In this document: positions 6,786 to 12,511 of the stretch, one piece after another
Numbering within the stretch: the first letter of the stretch is position 1
Layout of the letters: the number at the start of each line of letters is the position of its first letter
Assembly: GCA_036397395.1 (NCBI GenBank)
Contig: DASWIZ010000030.1
Location: forward strand, 1-20,027
Reading direction: 5' to 3'
From: DASRUP01 sp036397395
GTDB taxonomy: Bacteria > Patescibacteriota > Minisyncoccia > Minisyncoccales > UBA10102
DNA length: 20,027 nt
Made by a program: the position numbers and the translations under genes
The notes under the pieces: generated by a model
What the model was told of the DNA's origin: nothing
Seen by the model: the letters and a program-made list of their open reading frames with translations, nothing else
The model's database searches: none

Positions 6786-7346
6786 CTAGCCCCTAAAGAG
6801 AAAACGTTTTAGGCGCAAAATTGTGTACACGGTTTGGGCGTCCTCAAATTCGGCCTGTTCGGCCATTTGAAAGGCTTTTTCCAGGGGAATATACAGAATT
6901 TCCATGTCCTCCTCGCCCGGCTCCCTGGCCATTTGGCCTGTTTGCTTCAGATTTTTTCCCACAAATACATACAGGGTATGCCCTTTGTAATACCCACTGG
7001 TAGATTCTAAAGTTCCTAAAGATTCAAGTGTTTCTGCCACAAAACCGGTTTCTTCTTGGAGTTCGCGGGCCGCCGCCCGTCTTGGCTCTTCCCCGGGCTC
7101 AATAAGCCCGGTGGGAAACCTTATGACATACTTTTCCGCGGCACCCCGGTATTCTTGCACAAAAATAAGTTCCCTCTTTTCGGTAATAGCCAGTACCCGG
7201 ACTCCCCCATTTCCTTTCATTTCCACCACTTCCCAGATTTCCGTATCTCCATTCGCGAACTCCATGTCTTTTTCTAACAAACGGAATTTTGCGGATTCAA
7301 ATACCACTCGCTTCTCTTTTACTTTGGGCGGATTTTGCTTTTGCAT
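6786..7346 (-). CDS. Nudix hydrolase, ADP-ribose pyrophosphatase-like (NudF type)
   Basis: 186-aa hydrolase that probably cleaves ADP-ribose or a related nucleoside diphosphate sugar to AMP plus a sugar phosphate. The Nudix box GX5EX7REUXEEXGU is complete from G80 through RELQEETG (94-101) to F102. An N-terminal beta segment precedes it and the segment LESTSGYYKGHTLYVFVG after it fits the ADP-ribose pyrophosphatase subgroup (gut-type metal site, dimer fold). ATG at 7344-7346, 9 nt after the idi-like gene ends. It is followed by a good terminator, so it is the last gene of a three-gene operon. Substrate is inferred from subgroup appearance only. Confidence 0.85.
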   Translation of the reverse strand: MQKQNPPKVKEKRVVFESAKFRLLEKDMEFANGDTEIWEVVEMKGNGGVRVLAITEKRELIFVQEYRGAAEKYVIRFPTGLIEPGEEPRRAAARELQEETGFVAETLESLGTLESTSGYYKGHTLYVFVGKNLKQTGQMAREPGEEDMEILYIPLEKAFQMAEQAEFEDAQTVYTILRLKRFLFRG

Positions 7347-7355
7347 ACAGCAACT

Positions 7356-7958
7356 CTACCACGCGGCAAGTACGCGGTCTAGCACGATTTTAAACCACGC
7401 GGTGTATTGGTCAGGATACCGCCGCACTTCTTCTAACAGCGTTTTCTGGTCAACCCAGTCATAGCCATCTGCTTCTTGAGGGTTGGGGTACACCTCGCCA
7501 TCGTAGATTCCCAAAAACACATGGTCGAATTCATGCTCCCACAAATCGTGGTCAAGTTTTACTTTATAGGTAAACTGCAAAAGCTCTTTGAGTTCACAAT
7601 CAAGCCCCATTTCTTCTTGCAATCTTCGCCGCGCCGCTTGAAGAGTGTCTTCGCCAGGCCTGGGATGGCCGCAACACGCGTTGCTCCACAAGCCGCCCGA
7701 ATGGTATTTTTCCTGGGCACGCTGCTGCAGCAACGTTTCGCCACGGGAATTGAATATAAAAATAGAAAACGAGCGGTGCAGTTTGCCTTCGCGATGCACC
7801 CGCATTTTTTCCCCCTCGCCTATGGGTTTGTCCTTTTCATCTACCAAAATCACCTTTTCCAAAAGCTGGGTGGTAGTTTCTTCGGGGTGAAACGCAAAAT
7901 GTTTGGGCGAAAACCCTGGCAAGAAGCCGGACCGCTTTTTTTGAGGTTTCTTTTGCAT
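7356..7958 (-). CDS. idi: Isopentenyl-diphosphate delta-isomerase, type I
   Basis: 200-aa Nudix-fold isomerase interconverting isopentenyl and dimethylallyl diphosphate for isoprenoid synthesis. NACCGHP (93-99) carries the catalytic Cys (C96, equivalent to the SVCGHP Cys of the E. coli enzyme), and EHE (141-143) supplies the catalytic and metal-binding glutamates. RRLQEEMG is the Nudix-like helix. About 30 residues of basic N-terminal extension precede the core. ATG at 7956-7958, only 6 nt after the stop of the CPBP gene and with no clear Shine-Dalgarno, so likely translated by coupling. No mevalonate or MEP pathway genes are in the window. Confidence 0.92.
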   Translation of the reverse strand: MQKKPQKKRSGFLPGFSPKHFAFHPEETTTQLLEKVILVDEKDKPIGEGEKMRVHREGKLHRSFSIFIFNSRGETLLQQRAQEKYHSGGLWSNACCGHPRPGEDTLQAARRRLQEEMGLDCELKELLQFTYKVKLDHDLWEHEFDHVFLGIYDGEVYPNPQEADGYDWVDQKTLLEEVRRYPDQYTAWFKIVLDRVLAAW

Positions 7959-7964
7959 TGTTTG

Positions 7965-8720
7965 CTACGCGATAAGGGGAACCAAAACAAATATGAAAAA
8001 GTCTGCCGTAAAGTGAGCAATCATTGCCGCGGCAATGCCTTTTTTCCAGTACAGCCAGCCGTACAGGAACGCGGGCGCAATACCCAATAGCCAAAAACGC
8101 AATACGAGGAACGAACTCATAGCCGCGAAGCTTGCCATCAAAGGGACATGAACCAAACCTGAAACAAGCGCGACGAGCGCCAAGCCTGTCCATATCGCGC
8201 TTGAAGTTGGTCTTGCTTTTTTCGTGAGTTTCACCAGCGCCCACACAGCCAGCGACATTAAAAACAGCCGAAGAATAATTTCCTCAACTACACCCGCATA
8301 AAGAGACGCAAGCAGACCCTGCCACGGCGTAAGTATCAGCGTCCGCGCTCCCGGTTCCGGTTCCGCGGGCATACCCGGCACGGGATATGCAGGAACGCCC
8401 GGAATGCCGCTCGCGCTTTGCGCCAAAAGCGACAAGAAAGCGTCAAAAGCGAGGATTGAAAATCCTGCCGCCAACCCAAGCACAACCGCAACAACCAGCC
8501 CAAAAGGCACCATCGCTTTTGCCGGCCGCGCCTCCAGCCCGGCGCGCTTTTGGAAGGCCAGCCCGGCAACCAGCGCTCCCGCGAGCAAAACCGCTCCGCC
8601 CAGAACATACGGAACAAAAGCGCCGTCTCCGTGCAACAAGCGCACGATGTGCCAGCCCGCGGCCAGGCCCAGCGCGCCTGCTCCCGGCAAAATCCACCAC
8701 GTTTTTCTGTCGCTTGCCAT
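7965..8720 (-). CDS. CPBP-family intramembrane metalloprotease (CAAX protease/Abi)
   Basis: 251-aa multi-pass membrane protein with about seven hydrophobic segments. The CPBP catalytic motifs are in order: EEIILR (E146, E147, R151), a lone His in SGLVHVP (H191), and HFTAD (H236, D240). Family members are glutamate intramembrane proteases, some processing prenylated proteins or bacteriocin-related peptides; the substrate here is unknown. A Pro-rich loop (about 104-124) is predicted outside the membrane. It is the first gene of the operon with idi and a Nudix hydrolase, and the ATG lies 10 nt after a perfect TATAAT, implying an almost leaderless mRNA. Confidence 0.88.
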   Translation of the reverse strand: MASDRKTWWILPGAGALGLAAGWHIVRLLHGDGAFVPYVLGGAVLLAGALVAGLAFQKRAGLEARPAKAMVPFGLVVAVVLGLAAGFSILAFDAFLSLLAQSASGIPGVPAYPVPGMPAEPEPGARTLILTPWQGLLASLYAGVVEEIILRLFLMSLAVWALVKLTKKARPTSSAIWTGLALVALVSGLVHVPLMASFAAMSSFLVLRFWLLGIAPAFLYGWLYWKKGIAAAMIAHFTADFFIFVLVPLIA

Positions 8721-8730
8721 ACGTTAGCGT

Positions 8731-8759
8731 ATTATACCCTGCCTGCACTTAGGGCACAA
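8731..8759 (-). promoter_or_regulatory. Promoter of the CPBP-idi-Nudix operon
   Basis: Perfect -10 TATAAT (8731-8736) with TTGTGC (8754-8759) 17 nt upstream. The ATG at 8720 starts 10 nt after the -10 box, so transcription would begin about 3-4 nt before the start codon and leave no room for a Shine-Dalgarno. Confidence 0.65.
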
Positions 8760-8825
8760 GCAATTTTTTGACAATTCCCCTCTTCGTAGACACGCTCGAT
8801 GTGCCGCAAAGATAACAGCCAACAA

Positions 8826-8851
8826 TAAAAAGAGCCCCATCTTTGGTGCTC
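8826..8851 (-). terminator. Rho-independent terminator
   Basis: Minus-strand hairpin GAGCACC (8845-8851) / GGGGCTC (8832-8838) with one A-G mismatch and a 6-nt loop, followed by TTTTTATT. It is the most distal of several hairpins after the thioredoxin-like gene. On the plus strand it is followed by CTTTTTCTTT, so it may work both ways. Confidence 0.6.
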
Positions 8852-8873
8852 CTTTTTCTTTGATAAATGATTT

Positions 8874-9010
8874 GGGGCGGATACACATAGTATTCCGCCC
8901 CTATTTCGCACGCTTTGCGCACGCCCTTTTTTTACTCGCTGTGTGCGAGCAAAAATCCGTTCAAAACCAGCCTCCTCGGCTGGTTTGTTTTAGTAAGGCT
9001 AAGCCTTACT
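8874..9010 (-). repeat. Cluster of hairpins between the thioredoxin-like and CPBP genes
   Basis: Reading down the minus strand: a 19-nt perfect palindrome AGTAAGGCT(T)AGCCTTACT (8992-9010) overlapping the stop codon; a 9-bp stem AAACCAGCC/GGCTGGTTT with 5-nt loop (8964-8986); a 5-bp stem CTCGC/GCGAG (8935-8949); and a long stem starting GGGGCGGA / TCCGCCCC (8874-8901) that extends by TAC/GTA with one bulge. No ORF of interest is present. May be serial terminators or a structured RNA 3' region. Confidence 0.5.
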
Positions 9011-9557
9011 ACGCGGAGAGCCACTTAATGGAGCAGCCCATGGAGGGTTTGAATTCATCTGCGATTTCTTCGCCAGCAAGCAGCTGCTGGATTTTCATTT
9101 CCATGGTGTGCTCTTTTGCTTCGTCGCCTGGCTCCATGGCGTCGTTAATCCTTCCATGAAATACAAGTTTTTGCTCCCGGTCGAATAAAAAGGGGTCTGG
9201 AGTGCAAGTGGCGCCGTATGCTTTGGCCACCTCTTGCGTGTTGTCTAACACATACGCAAATGCAATCCCCCGTTCGGCGGCAAAACTTTTCATATTTTCC
9301 ATGCCTTCACCCGGATATTCAGGGTCGTTGCTGTTGATTCCAATAAACCCTATCCGCTCGCCAAACTTTTCATGCAGGTCAACAATGGCCGGCATTTTTG
9401 CCTGCACATACGGGCAATGGTTGCACATAAAAATCACGAGCAAACCCTCCATGCCTGTAGAGGTTTCAAGCGAGTATCGGCTTCCATCAATCCCTTCCAA
9501 ATCAAAATCCGGCGCCGTATCCCCGTATTTTAGTTTTTGTACCGACTCCATAACCAT
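9009..9557 (-). CDS. Thioredoxin-fold protein (AhpC/TSA-like redoxin, CNHC active site)
   Basis: About 182 aa, soluble. The N-terminus YGDTAPDFDL is the usual peroxiredoxin/TlpA opening, followed by FMCNHCPYV with a CXXC redox pair (about C45 and C48), a central IGINSND strand, the ATCTPDPFLFD segment with cis-Pro type turn, and a C-terminal SMGCSIKW tail that recurs in this redoxin subgroup. It likely acts as a thiol-disulfide reductase or peroxidase in the cytoplasm; no signal peptide. The open frame extends 32 codons upstream, but that part runs through the promoter and the preceding terminator, so the ATG at 9557 (or 9551, MESVQ) is chosen. The first ATG lies 6 nt after TATACT. Monocistronic. 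Confidence 0.85.
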   Translation of the reverse strand: MVMESVQKLKYGDTAPDFDLEGIDGSRYSLETSTGMEGLLVIFMCNHCPYVQAKMPAIVDLHEKFGERIGFIGINSNDPEYPGEGMENMKSFAAERGIAFAYVLDNTQEVAKAYGATCTPDPFLFDREQKLVFHGRINDAMEPGDEAKEHTMEMKIQQLLAGEEIADEFKPSMGCSIKWLSA

Positions 9558-9563
9558 ATTAAC

Positions 9564-9569
9564 AGTATA
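9564..9569 (-). promoter_or_regulatory. -10 box of the thioredoxin-like gene
   Basis: TATACT on the minus strand, ending 6 nt before the ATG at 9557, so transcription would begin at or beside the start codon. The -35 region at about 9587-9592 is only a T-tract (TTTTTA) shared with the terminator of the upstream MOSC gene, so the -35 match is weak. Confidence 0.5.
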
Positions 9570-9585
9570 CCAAATTTCTCTGTGA

Positions 9586-9619
9586 ATAAAAACGCCCCGA
9601 CTCAAAATCGAGTCGGGGC
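9586..9619 (-). terminator. Rho-independent terminator after the MOSC gene
   Basis: Minus-strand 10-bp perfect stem GCCCCGACTC / GAGTCGGGGC (9610-9619 with 9594-9603) around a 6-nt loop, followed by GTTTTTATT. It lies 20 nt after the MOSC stop codon. Very strong. Confidence 0.88.
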
Positions 9620-9639
9620 TAGGACTCAAGGTGGATTGT

Positions 9640-10491
9640 TTAATCCCACTCAAGTACTTCTACTGTTTCGTCAACTTCCATGTGACCAATTTTTTCGTAA
9701 TCGAAATTACGACCGAATACCGCGCTTTTTCCATCGGGATTTGCGCGATATGTCATTAAGGTACGAATTGGCTCTGGGCCGCGCTGGGCGGTTAACTGAT
9801 TCGTCATGGTAACCGGGCAGCGAACACATAAGGTTGCTCCTTCTAGGATAACCTCCCCAATGCGGATTTTTTTCATATGGTCTTCCGCATATGGCTCGCA
9901 TCCTTCAAGCACAATGTTTGGTCGAAACCGATCCATAGGAACGGGCTCACCGCCATTCTGGATAATCCTTTGGTTTAGGTCGTCCAGCGATGCTTGTGAG
10001 ATAATCAGAAATGGATACGCATCCTGGTAGCTTATGAGTGACTTGCCGCTTTTACTGCGCCGCAGTGCAATTTCCGGCCTTCGCACCAGGCGATAGTGAT
10101 CCGGGCGTTCCAATCCCAGAAAAGTGTTTAGCCATTCGGCGGCCTCGTTCCCCATATCAATGCCTTCGCATACGTCTCGCCAAACTTGAATTTGCTTAAT
10201 GCCACCCGCATAATACATGCTTACCTCCAGAGTATCCATATCTGGCGCACGTAAGAAAAGGTGGCTACCTAGTATCATAGGCGTAATCTGGCACAAAGTT
10301 TTTACCTCGATACCGAGGTTATTGTTGACATCTCGCCGCTGGGCAACAAACATGCCAGTCCCCTCTTGGAATACGCCAAGGCGACGGTCATTTCTAATCC
10401 CATACGGATCAATGTTCGCCTAGGAAAGTTGCTCCCACGCGCATCCTTTTACGAAAGCCCTGTACATTCCCGCAACTGCTATTCTAACCAT
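9640..10491 (-). pseudogene. MOSC-domain protein (YcbX/MARC-like) interrupted by an in-frame amber codon
   Basis: Predicted molybdenum-cofactor sulfurase C-terminal (MOSC) family oxidoreductase. Reading from ATG 10491, 23 codons (MVRIAVAGMYRAFVKGCAWE then QLS) lead to TAG at 10420-10422, after which the same frame continues ANIDPYGIRNDRRLG, FVAQRR and, much later, FRPNIVLEG, EPYAED and LCVRCPVTM. The first part matches the family's N-terminal VKS/VKG-G-L beta-barrel start and the second continues it with no residue gained or lost: 23 positions from VK to the conserved DR, the same as in E. coli YcbX as I recall it. The conserved Cys (VRC, about residue 223) is present. Start is supported by AAAGGAG 8 nt upstream and a promoter with perfect TTGACA. 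Without readthrough, only a 237-aa fragment from ATG 10353 could be made. TAG is an ordinary stop elsewhere in the window. Confidence 0.82.
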
Positions 10492-10525
10492 ACAAAGAAC
10501 TCCTTTCTGGTTTTTGAATAATAAA

Positions 10526-10554
10526 ACAGTACCATGTTTCTGTAGCACTGTCAA
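10526..10554 (-). promoter_or_regulatory. Promoter of the MOSC gene
   Basis: Perfect -35 TTGACA (10549-10554), 17-nt spacer and TACTGT (10526-10531) on the minus strand. The transcript would start about 28 nt before the ATG at 10491, leaving room for the strong AAAGGAG ribosome binding site at about 10500-10506. Confidence 0.7.
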
Positions 10555-10612
10555 TTTTTCTACGTTACACAATTCCGGCGGCCGCAGAAATTCTGTAATT
10601 TTCTTCTCAACC

Positions 10613-10653
10613 AAAAAGGTACCTGGGAACCGCGATCGCGGTTCCCAGGTACC
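10613..10653 (-). terminator. 36-nt perfect palindrome with U-run (copy 1 of a dispersed repeat)
   Basis: GGTACCTGGGAACCGCGA followed by its exact reverse complement (10618-10653), then TTTTTGG on the minus strand. It sits 24 nt after the SurA_N-like stop and can act as its terminator. The core is GCGATCGC. A diverged copy of the same length occurs at 15958-15993, so this is a repeat family and not only a terminator. Confidence 0.75.
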
Positions 10654-10677
10654 AATCGTACTCTGTCGGATTATTGT

Positions 10678-11415
10678 TTAACTTACAATTTCTACAGTTG
10701 CTTCGCCGCGGAGTTGGACTACCAAAGCTTGCAGCAATTCGTTTACTTTTTGGTTGCGTAAATAAGTTTCAATTTGGGTTTGCAAACTTTCAAGCGGCTC
10801 CAGTTCCGCGCCGCCGGCAACAGCATCGTCGTATGTTTTCTGAATTTCTTCCGCAGACACCGTAACGCCTTGCTGTTGGGCGTACTGGTTCGCGAATTCC
10901 TGTATGGCAATTTGGTCGGCGATTTCATTTTTTACGTCTTGCAGGGTCGCGTTTTGGGTTTTCAGTTGTTGCTCAAACGCGTCTTCGTCCCCAACCTGCG
11001 AAATTACTTGCTGATACTGATCTTCTACCGCCTGGTCGGAGACTTGCACACCCTGTTCTTTGGCATGCTGCACAAGCAAGCGCTCTGCGATCATAGCTTC
11101 AAGCACTTGCTGGCGCAATTGTTCGGCGCTTATGTCGTTTAGCGCGACGCCCTGCGATTCTTGCGCGTTTTTTTCCTGCGCAAAACGCGTGTCAAACAAA
11201 CGCTGTTCTATGCCCTGGCCATTTACCGTGGCTATAAACTTGCCAGAACCCCCCATGCCAAGATTGCTAAAATCCAGCATTCCCGAGGTAAACGCCCAGT
11301 ACCCTGCTCCGGCCACAATCGCCAGCGCCATAACCAGCCCAATGACTTTTTTAACCATGAGTCCTTTTTTTGCTTTTTCTTTTGTTTGTTCTGTTGGTTG
11401 TGTTTGTTCTTCCAT
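10678..11415 (-). CDS. Membrane-anchored SurA_N-like protein (peptidyl-prolyl isomerase/chaperone type)
   Basis: 245 aa from the ATG at 11413-11415. A short charged cytoplasmic N-terminus rich in Gln, Thr and Lys is followed by one transmembrane helix (about 23-43, IGLVMALAIVAGAGYWAF) and an extracytoplasmic helical domain. The start IATVNGQGIEQRLFDTRF, then EQLRQQVLEAMIAERLLVQ and later SAEEIQKTYDDA, follows the N-terminal pattern of SurA/PrsA chaperones. The rotamase (parvulin) domain itself is not seen before the stop, so it may be a chaperone-only form. The frame continues upstream to 11595 but that portion overlaps tRNA-Gln and is not coding. It may be co-transcribed with the tRNA. Confidence 0.8.
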   Translation of the reverse strand: MEEQTQPTEQTKEKAKKGLMVKKVIGLVMALAIVAGAGYWAFTSGMLDFSNLGMGGSGKFIATVNGQGIEQRLFDTRFAQEKNAQESQGVALNDISAEQLRQQVLEAMIAERLLVQHAKEQGVQVSDQAVEDQYQQVISQVGDEDAFEQQLKTQNATLQDVKNEIADQIAIQEFANQYAQQQGVTVSAEEIQKTYDDAVAGGAELEPLESLQTQIETYLRNQKVNELLQALVVQLRGEATVEIVS

Positions 11416-11446
11416 AAAATATGATGATTTAACTTTTATGATTGTT

Positions 11447-11468
11447 GTCCCTCGACAAAGCTCGGGAC
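11447..11468. repeat. Imperfect inverted repeat GTCCCTCGAC/GCTCGGGAC in the surA-like leader
   Basis: The 22-nt element has GTCCC/GGGAC ends around a CTCGACAAAGCTC core. It resembles, from memory, a short element (TTCGACAAGCTCAGG-type) that is widespread in bacterial genomes. A second hairpin, CCAAATC/GATTTGG with a 3-nt loop, lies at 11481-11497. Both are between tRNA-Gln and the SurA_N-like ATG. Confidence 0.35.
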
Positions 11469-11511
11469 GATGATTTTGCACCAAATCAAAGATTTGGGTA
11501 AAATCTATCGG

Positions 11512-11582
11512 CTGCGGGACTTGGATTCGAACCAAGATACTCGCCTCCAGAGGGCGAAGTCCTACCGTTAGACGATCCCGCA
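11512..11582 (-). tRNA. tRNA-Gln (anticodon CTG)
   Basis: Full cloverleaf: acceptor TGCGGGA/TCCCGCA, D arm GTC-TAACGGTAG-GAC, anticodon arm TCGCC-CTCTGGA-GGCGA with anticodon CTG reading CAG, 4-nt variable loop, T arm CTTGG-TTCGAAT-CCAAG, discriminator G. The 71 nt do not include CCA (the DNA continues CCG), so a CCA-adding enzyme is needed. Confidence 0.95.
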
Positions 11583-11631
11583 ATGGGTAACCCAAAGTAC
11601 CGCCACCATACCATATTCTCCCCCAGAGATA

Positions 11632-11655
11632 AAGGCGCGACCGTAGCCGCGCCTT
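11632..11655 (-). terminator. Probable terminator after acpP
   Basis: 8-bp perfect stem AAGGCGCG / CGCGCCTT with an 8-nt loop, 21 nt after the ACP stop, followed by TTTATCT. The U-run is poor, so termination may be partial and the tRNA-Gln could be reached by readthrough. Confidence 0.55.
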
Positions 11656-11676
11656 CTCAATTCCAATGTGCCGTTA

Positions 11677-11934
11677 CTAATCTTTAACGCCGTGTTGCTT
11701 CAGGTACTCCACGACATCCTTGACGGTATGGATGTTCCCGGCGTCCTCATCGGCAATCTCCACTGGCTTGTCGTCAGTCGAAAACTCCTCCTCAAGGGCC
11801 ATAATCAGCTCCACTAAATCCAATGAATCAGCTTTCAGGTCATCCACAAGGTTTAAACCTTCCTGCACATCCTTGTCATCAACTCCCAATTTGTCTACCA
11901 CAATTGACTTTACCCGATCAAATATAGTTGTCAT
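11677..11934 (-). CDS. acpP: Acyl carrier protein
   Basis: 85-aa acidic four-helix carrier of acyl chains as thioesters on a phosphopantetheine arm. The attachment motif DSLDLVELIMALEEEF has Ser at position 37, the usual place. Length is typical. The ATG at 11932-11934 overlaps the TGA of the upstream gene by 4 nt and has AAGGAG 8 nt before it. No fatty-acid synthesis, phosphopantetheinyl transferase or polyketide genes are in the window, so its acyl partner is unknown; its only linked gene is a small membrane-anchored protein of unknown function. Confidence 0.95.
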   Translation of the reverse strand: MTTIFDRVKSIVVDKLGVDDKDVQEGLNLVDDLKADSLDLVELIMALEEEFSTDDKPVEIADEDAGNIHTVKDVVEYLKQHGVKD

Positions 11935-12428
11935 TTCTGACTCTCCTTTTCTGTTTTCTCTCTTCGAGCCTGCGTTATCATTCCCGCAATAAATGCGCCA
12001 ACAGCAACACCAGCTCCAACTACACCCGCCTTAATGATAAACCTCCTTTGTTTAACTCCGGCTATGCGAATTTCCATTGCGCTCCCTGAACTATATAAAT
12101 GATAGGTACGCATTAAATGTTCTACAGCAGCGCATTCGCTACCCTTACCTTTCGCGCATGTGTGAGGGTTGTAGTAAAATTCGCTGTCCCCTATCATTAA
12201 CCCCCCATACGACAAGTCGAGAACGTGCGCGACAGAAGAACCATTGTGCACCTTGCATCTATTCTTATTGGGATCGAATTCTGCCTCCCATGTACACATG
12301 ATTCTCACTTCACCGCTATCGCCATCGGAAATTTCTTTAATAGGCCCTTGAAACTGGCGCTCACTATCAACCCGCACCAACTGCCCACCTACGAAGCACT
12401 GAAGATCTTCCGCTTTAATAGCTACCAT
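11931..12428 (-). CDS. Unknown protein with C-terminal membrane anchor, co-transcribed with acpP
   Basis: 165 aa, not recognised. It starts with a polar domain (1-125) containing five Cys (C11, C45, C58, C91, C99) and two spaced His-rich sites (HVLDLSYGG near 68, HLMRTYH near 104-110), followed by a hydrophobic helix (about 130-151, GVVGAGVAVGAFIAGM) and a charged cytoplasmic-type tail ITQARREKTEKESQK. A tail-anchored topology with the main domain in the cytoplasm seems likely; no signal peptide is seen. The ATG at 12426-12428 has two Shine-Dalgarno-like stretches, GGAG and AAGGAG. It overlaps acpP by ATGA, so the two products are probably made in similar amounts. Confidence 0.75.
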   Translation of the reverse strand: MVAIKAEDLQCFVGGQLVRVDSERQFQGPIKEISDGDSGEVRIMCTWEAEFDPNKNRCKVHNGSSVAHVLDLSYGGLMIGDSEFYYNPHTCAKGKGSECAAVEHLMRTYHLYSSGSAMEIRIAGVKQRRFIIKAGVVGAGVAVGAFIAGMITQARREKTEKESQK

Positions 12429-12451
12429 TTCTCCATTCTCCTTCTCAATGA

Positions 12452-12479
12452 GCTAAAAATCCTTCTCGATTTTCGAGAA
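12452..12479 (-). terminator. Hairpin with U-run between ftsX and the unknown-acpP operon
   Basis: Minus-strand perfect 7-bp stem TTCTCGA/TCGAGAA around AAA (12463-12479), then GGATTTTTAG. It would terminate ftsX transcripts, but it also falls directly after the predicted start site of the next operon, so it may instead act as a leader attenuator or a 5' protecting hairpin. Confidence 0.5.
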
Positions 12480-12488
12480 AATTACTGT

Positions 12489-12497
12489 ACTATAGCA
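12489..12497 (-). promoter_or_regulatory. Extended -10 promoter of the unknown-acpP operon
   Basis: TGCTATAGT on the minus strand: TG-N plus TATAGT, the extended -10 form that needs little -35 sequence. No good -35 is present (TGTAAA at 16 nt). It lies about 60 nt before the ATG at 12428 and 15 nt after the ftsX stop. Confidence 0.5.
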
Positions 12498-12511
12498 CAA
12501 AACAAAGATTT

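Noticed and set aside
10420..10614. 64-codon ORF as a separate small gene
   Set aside because: Its last 23 codons are the N-terminus of the MOSC protein, and the earlier part runs through the promoter and lacks a start signal. It is the front of the interrupted gene.
11416..11595. 60-residue N-terminal extension of the SurA_N-like protein
   Set aside because: It overlaps a perfect tRNA-Gln on the same strand, so it cannot be normal coding sequence; the ATG at 11415 is the sensible start.
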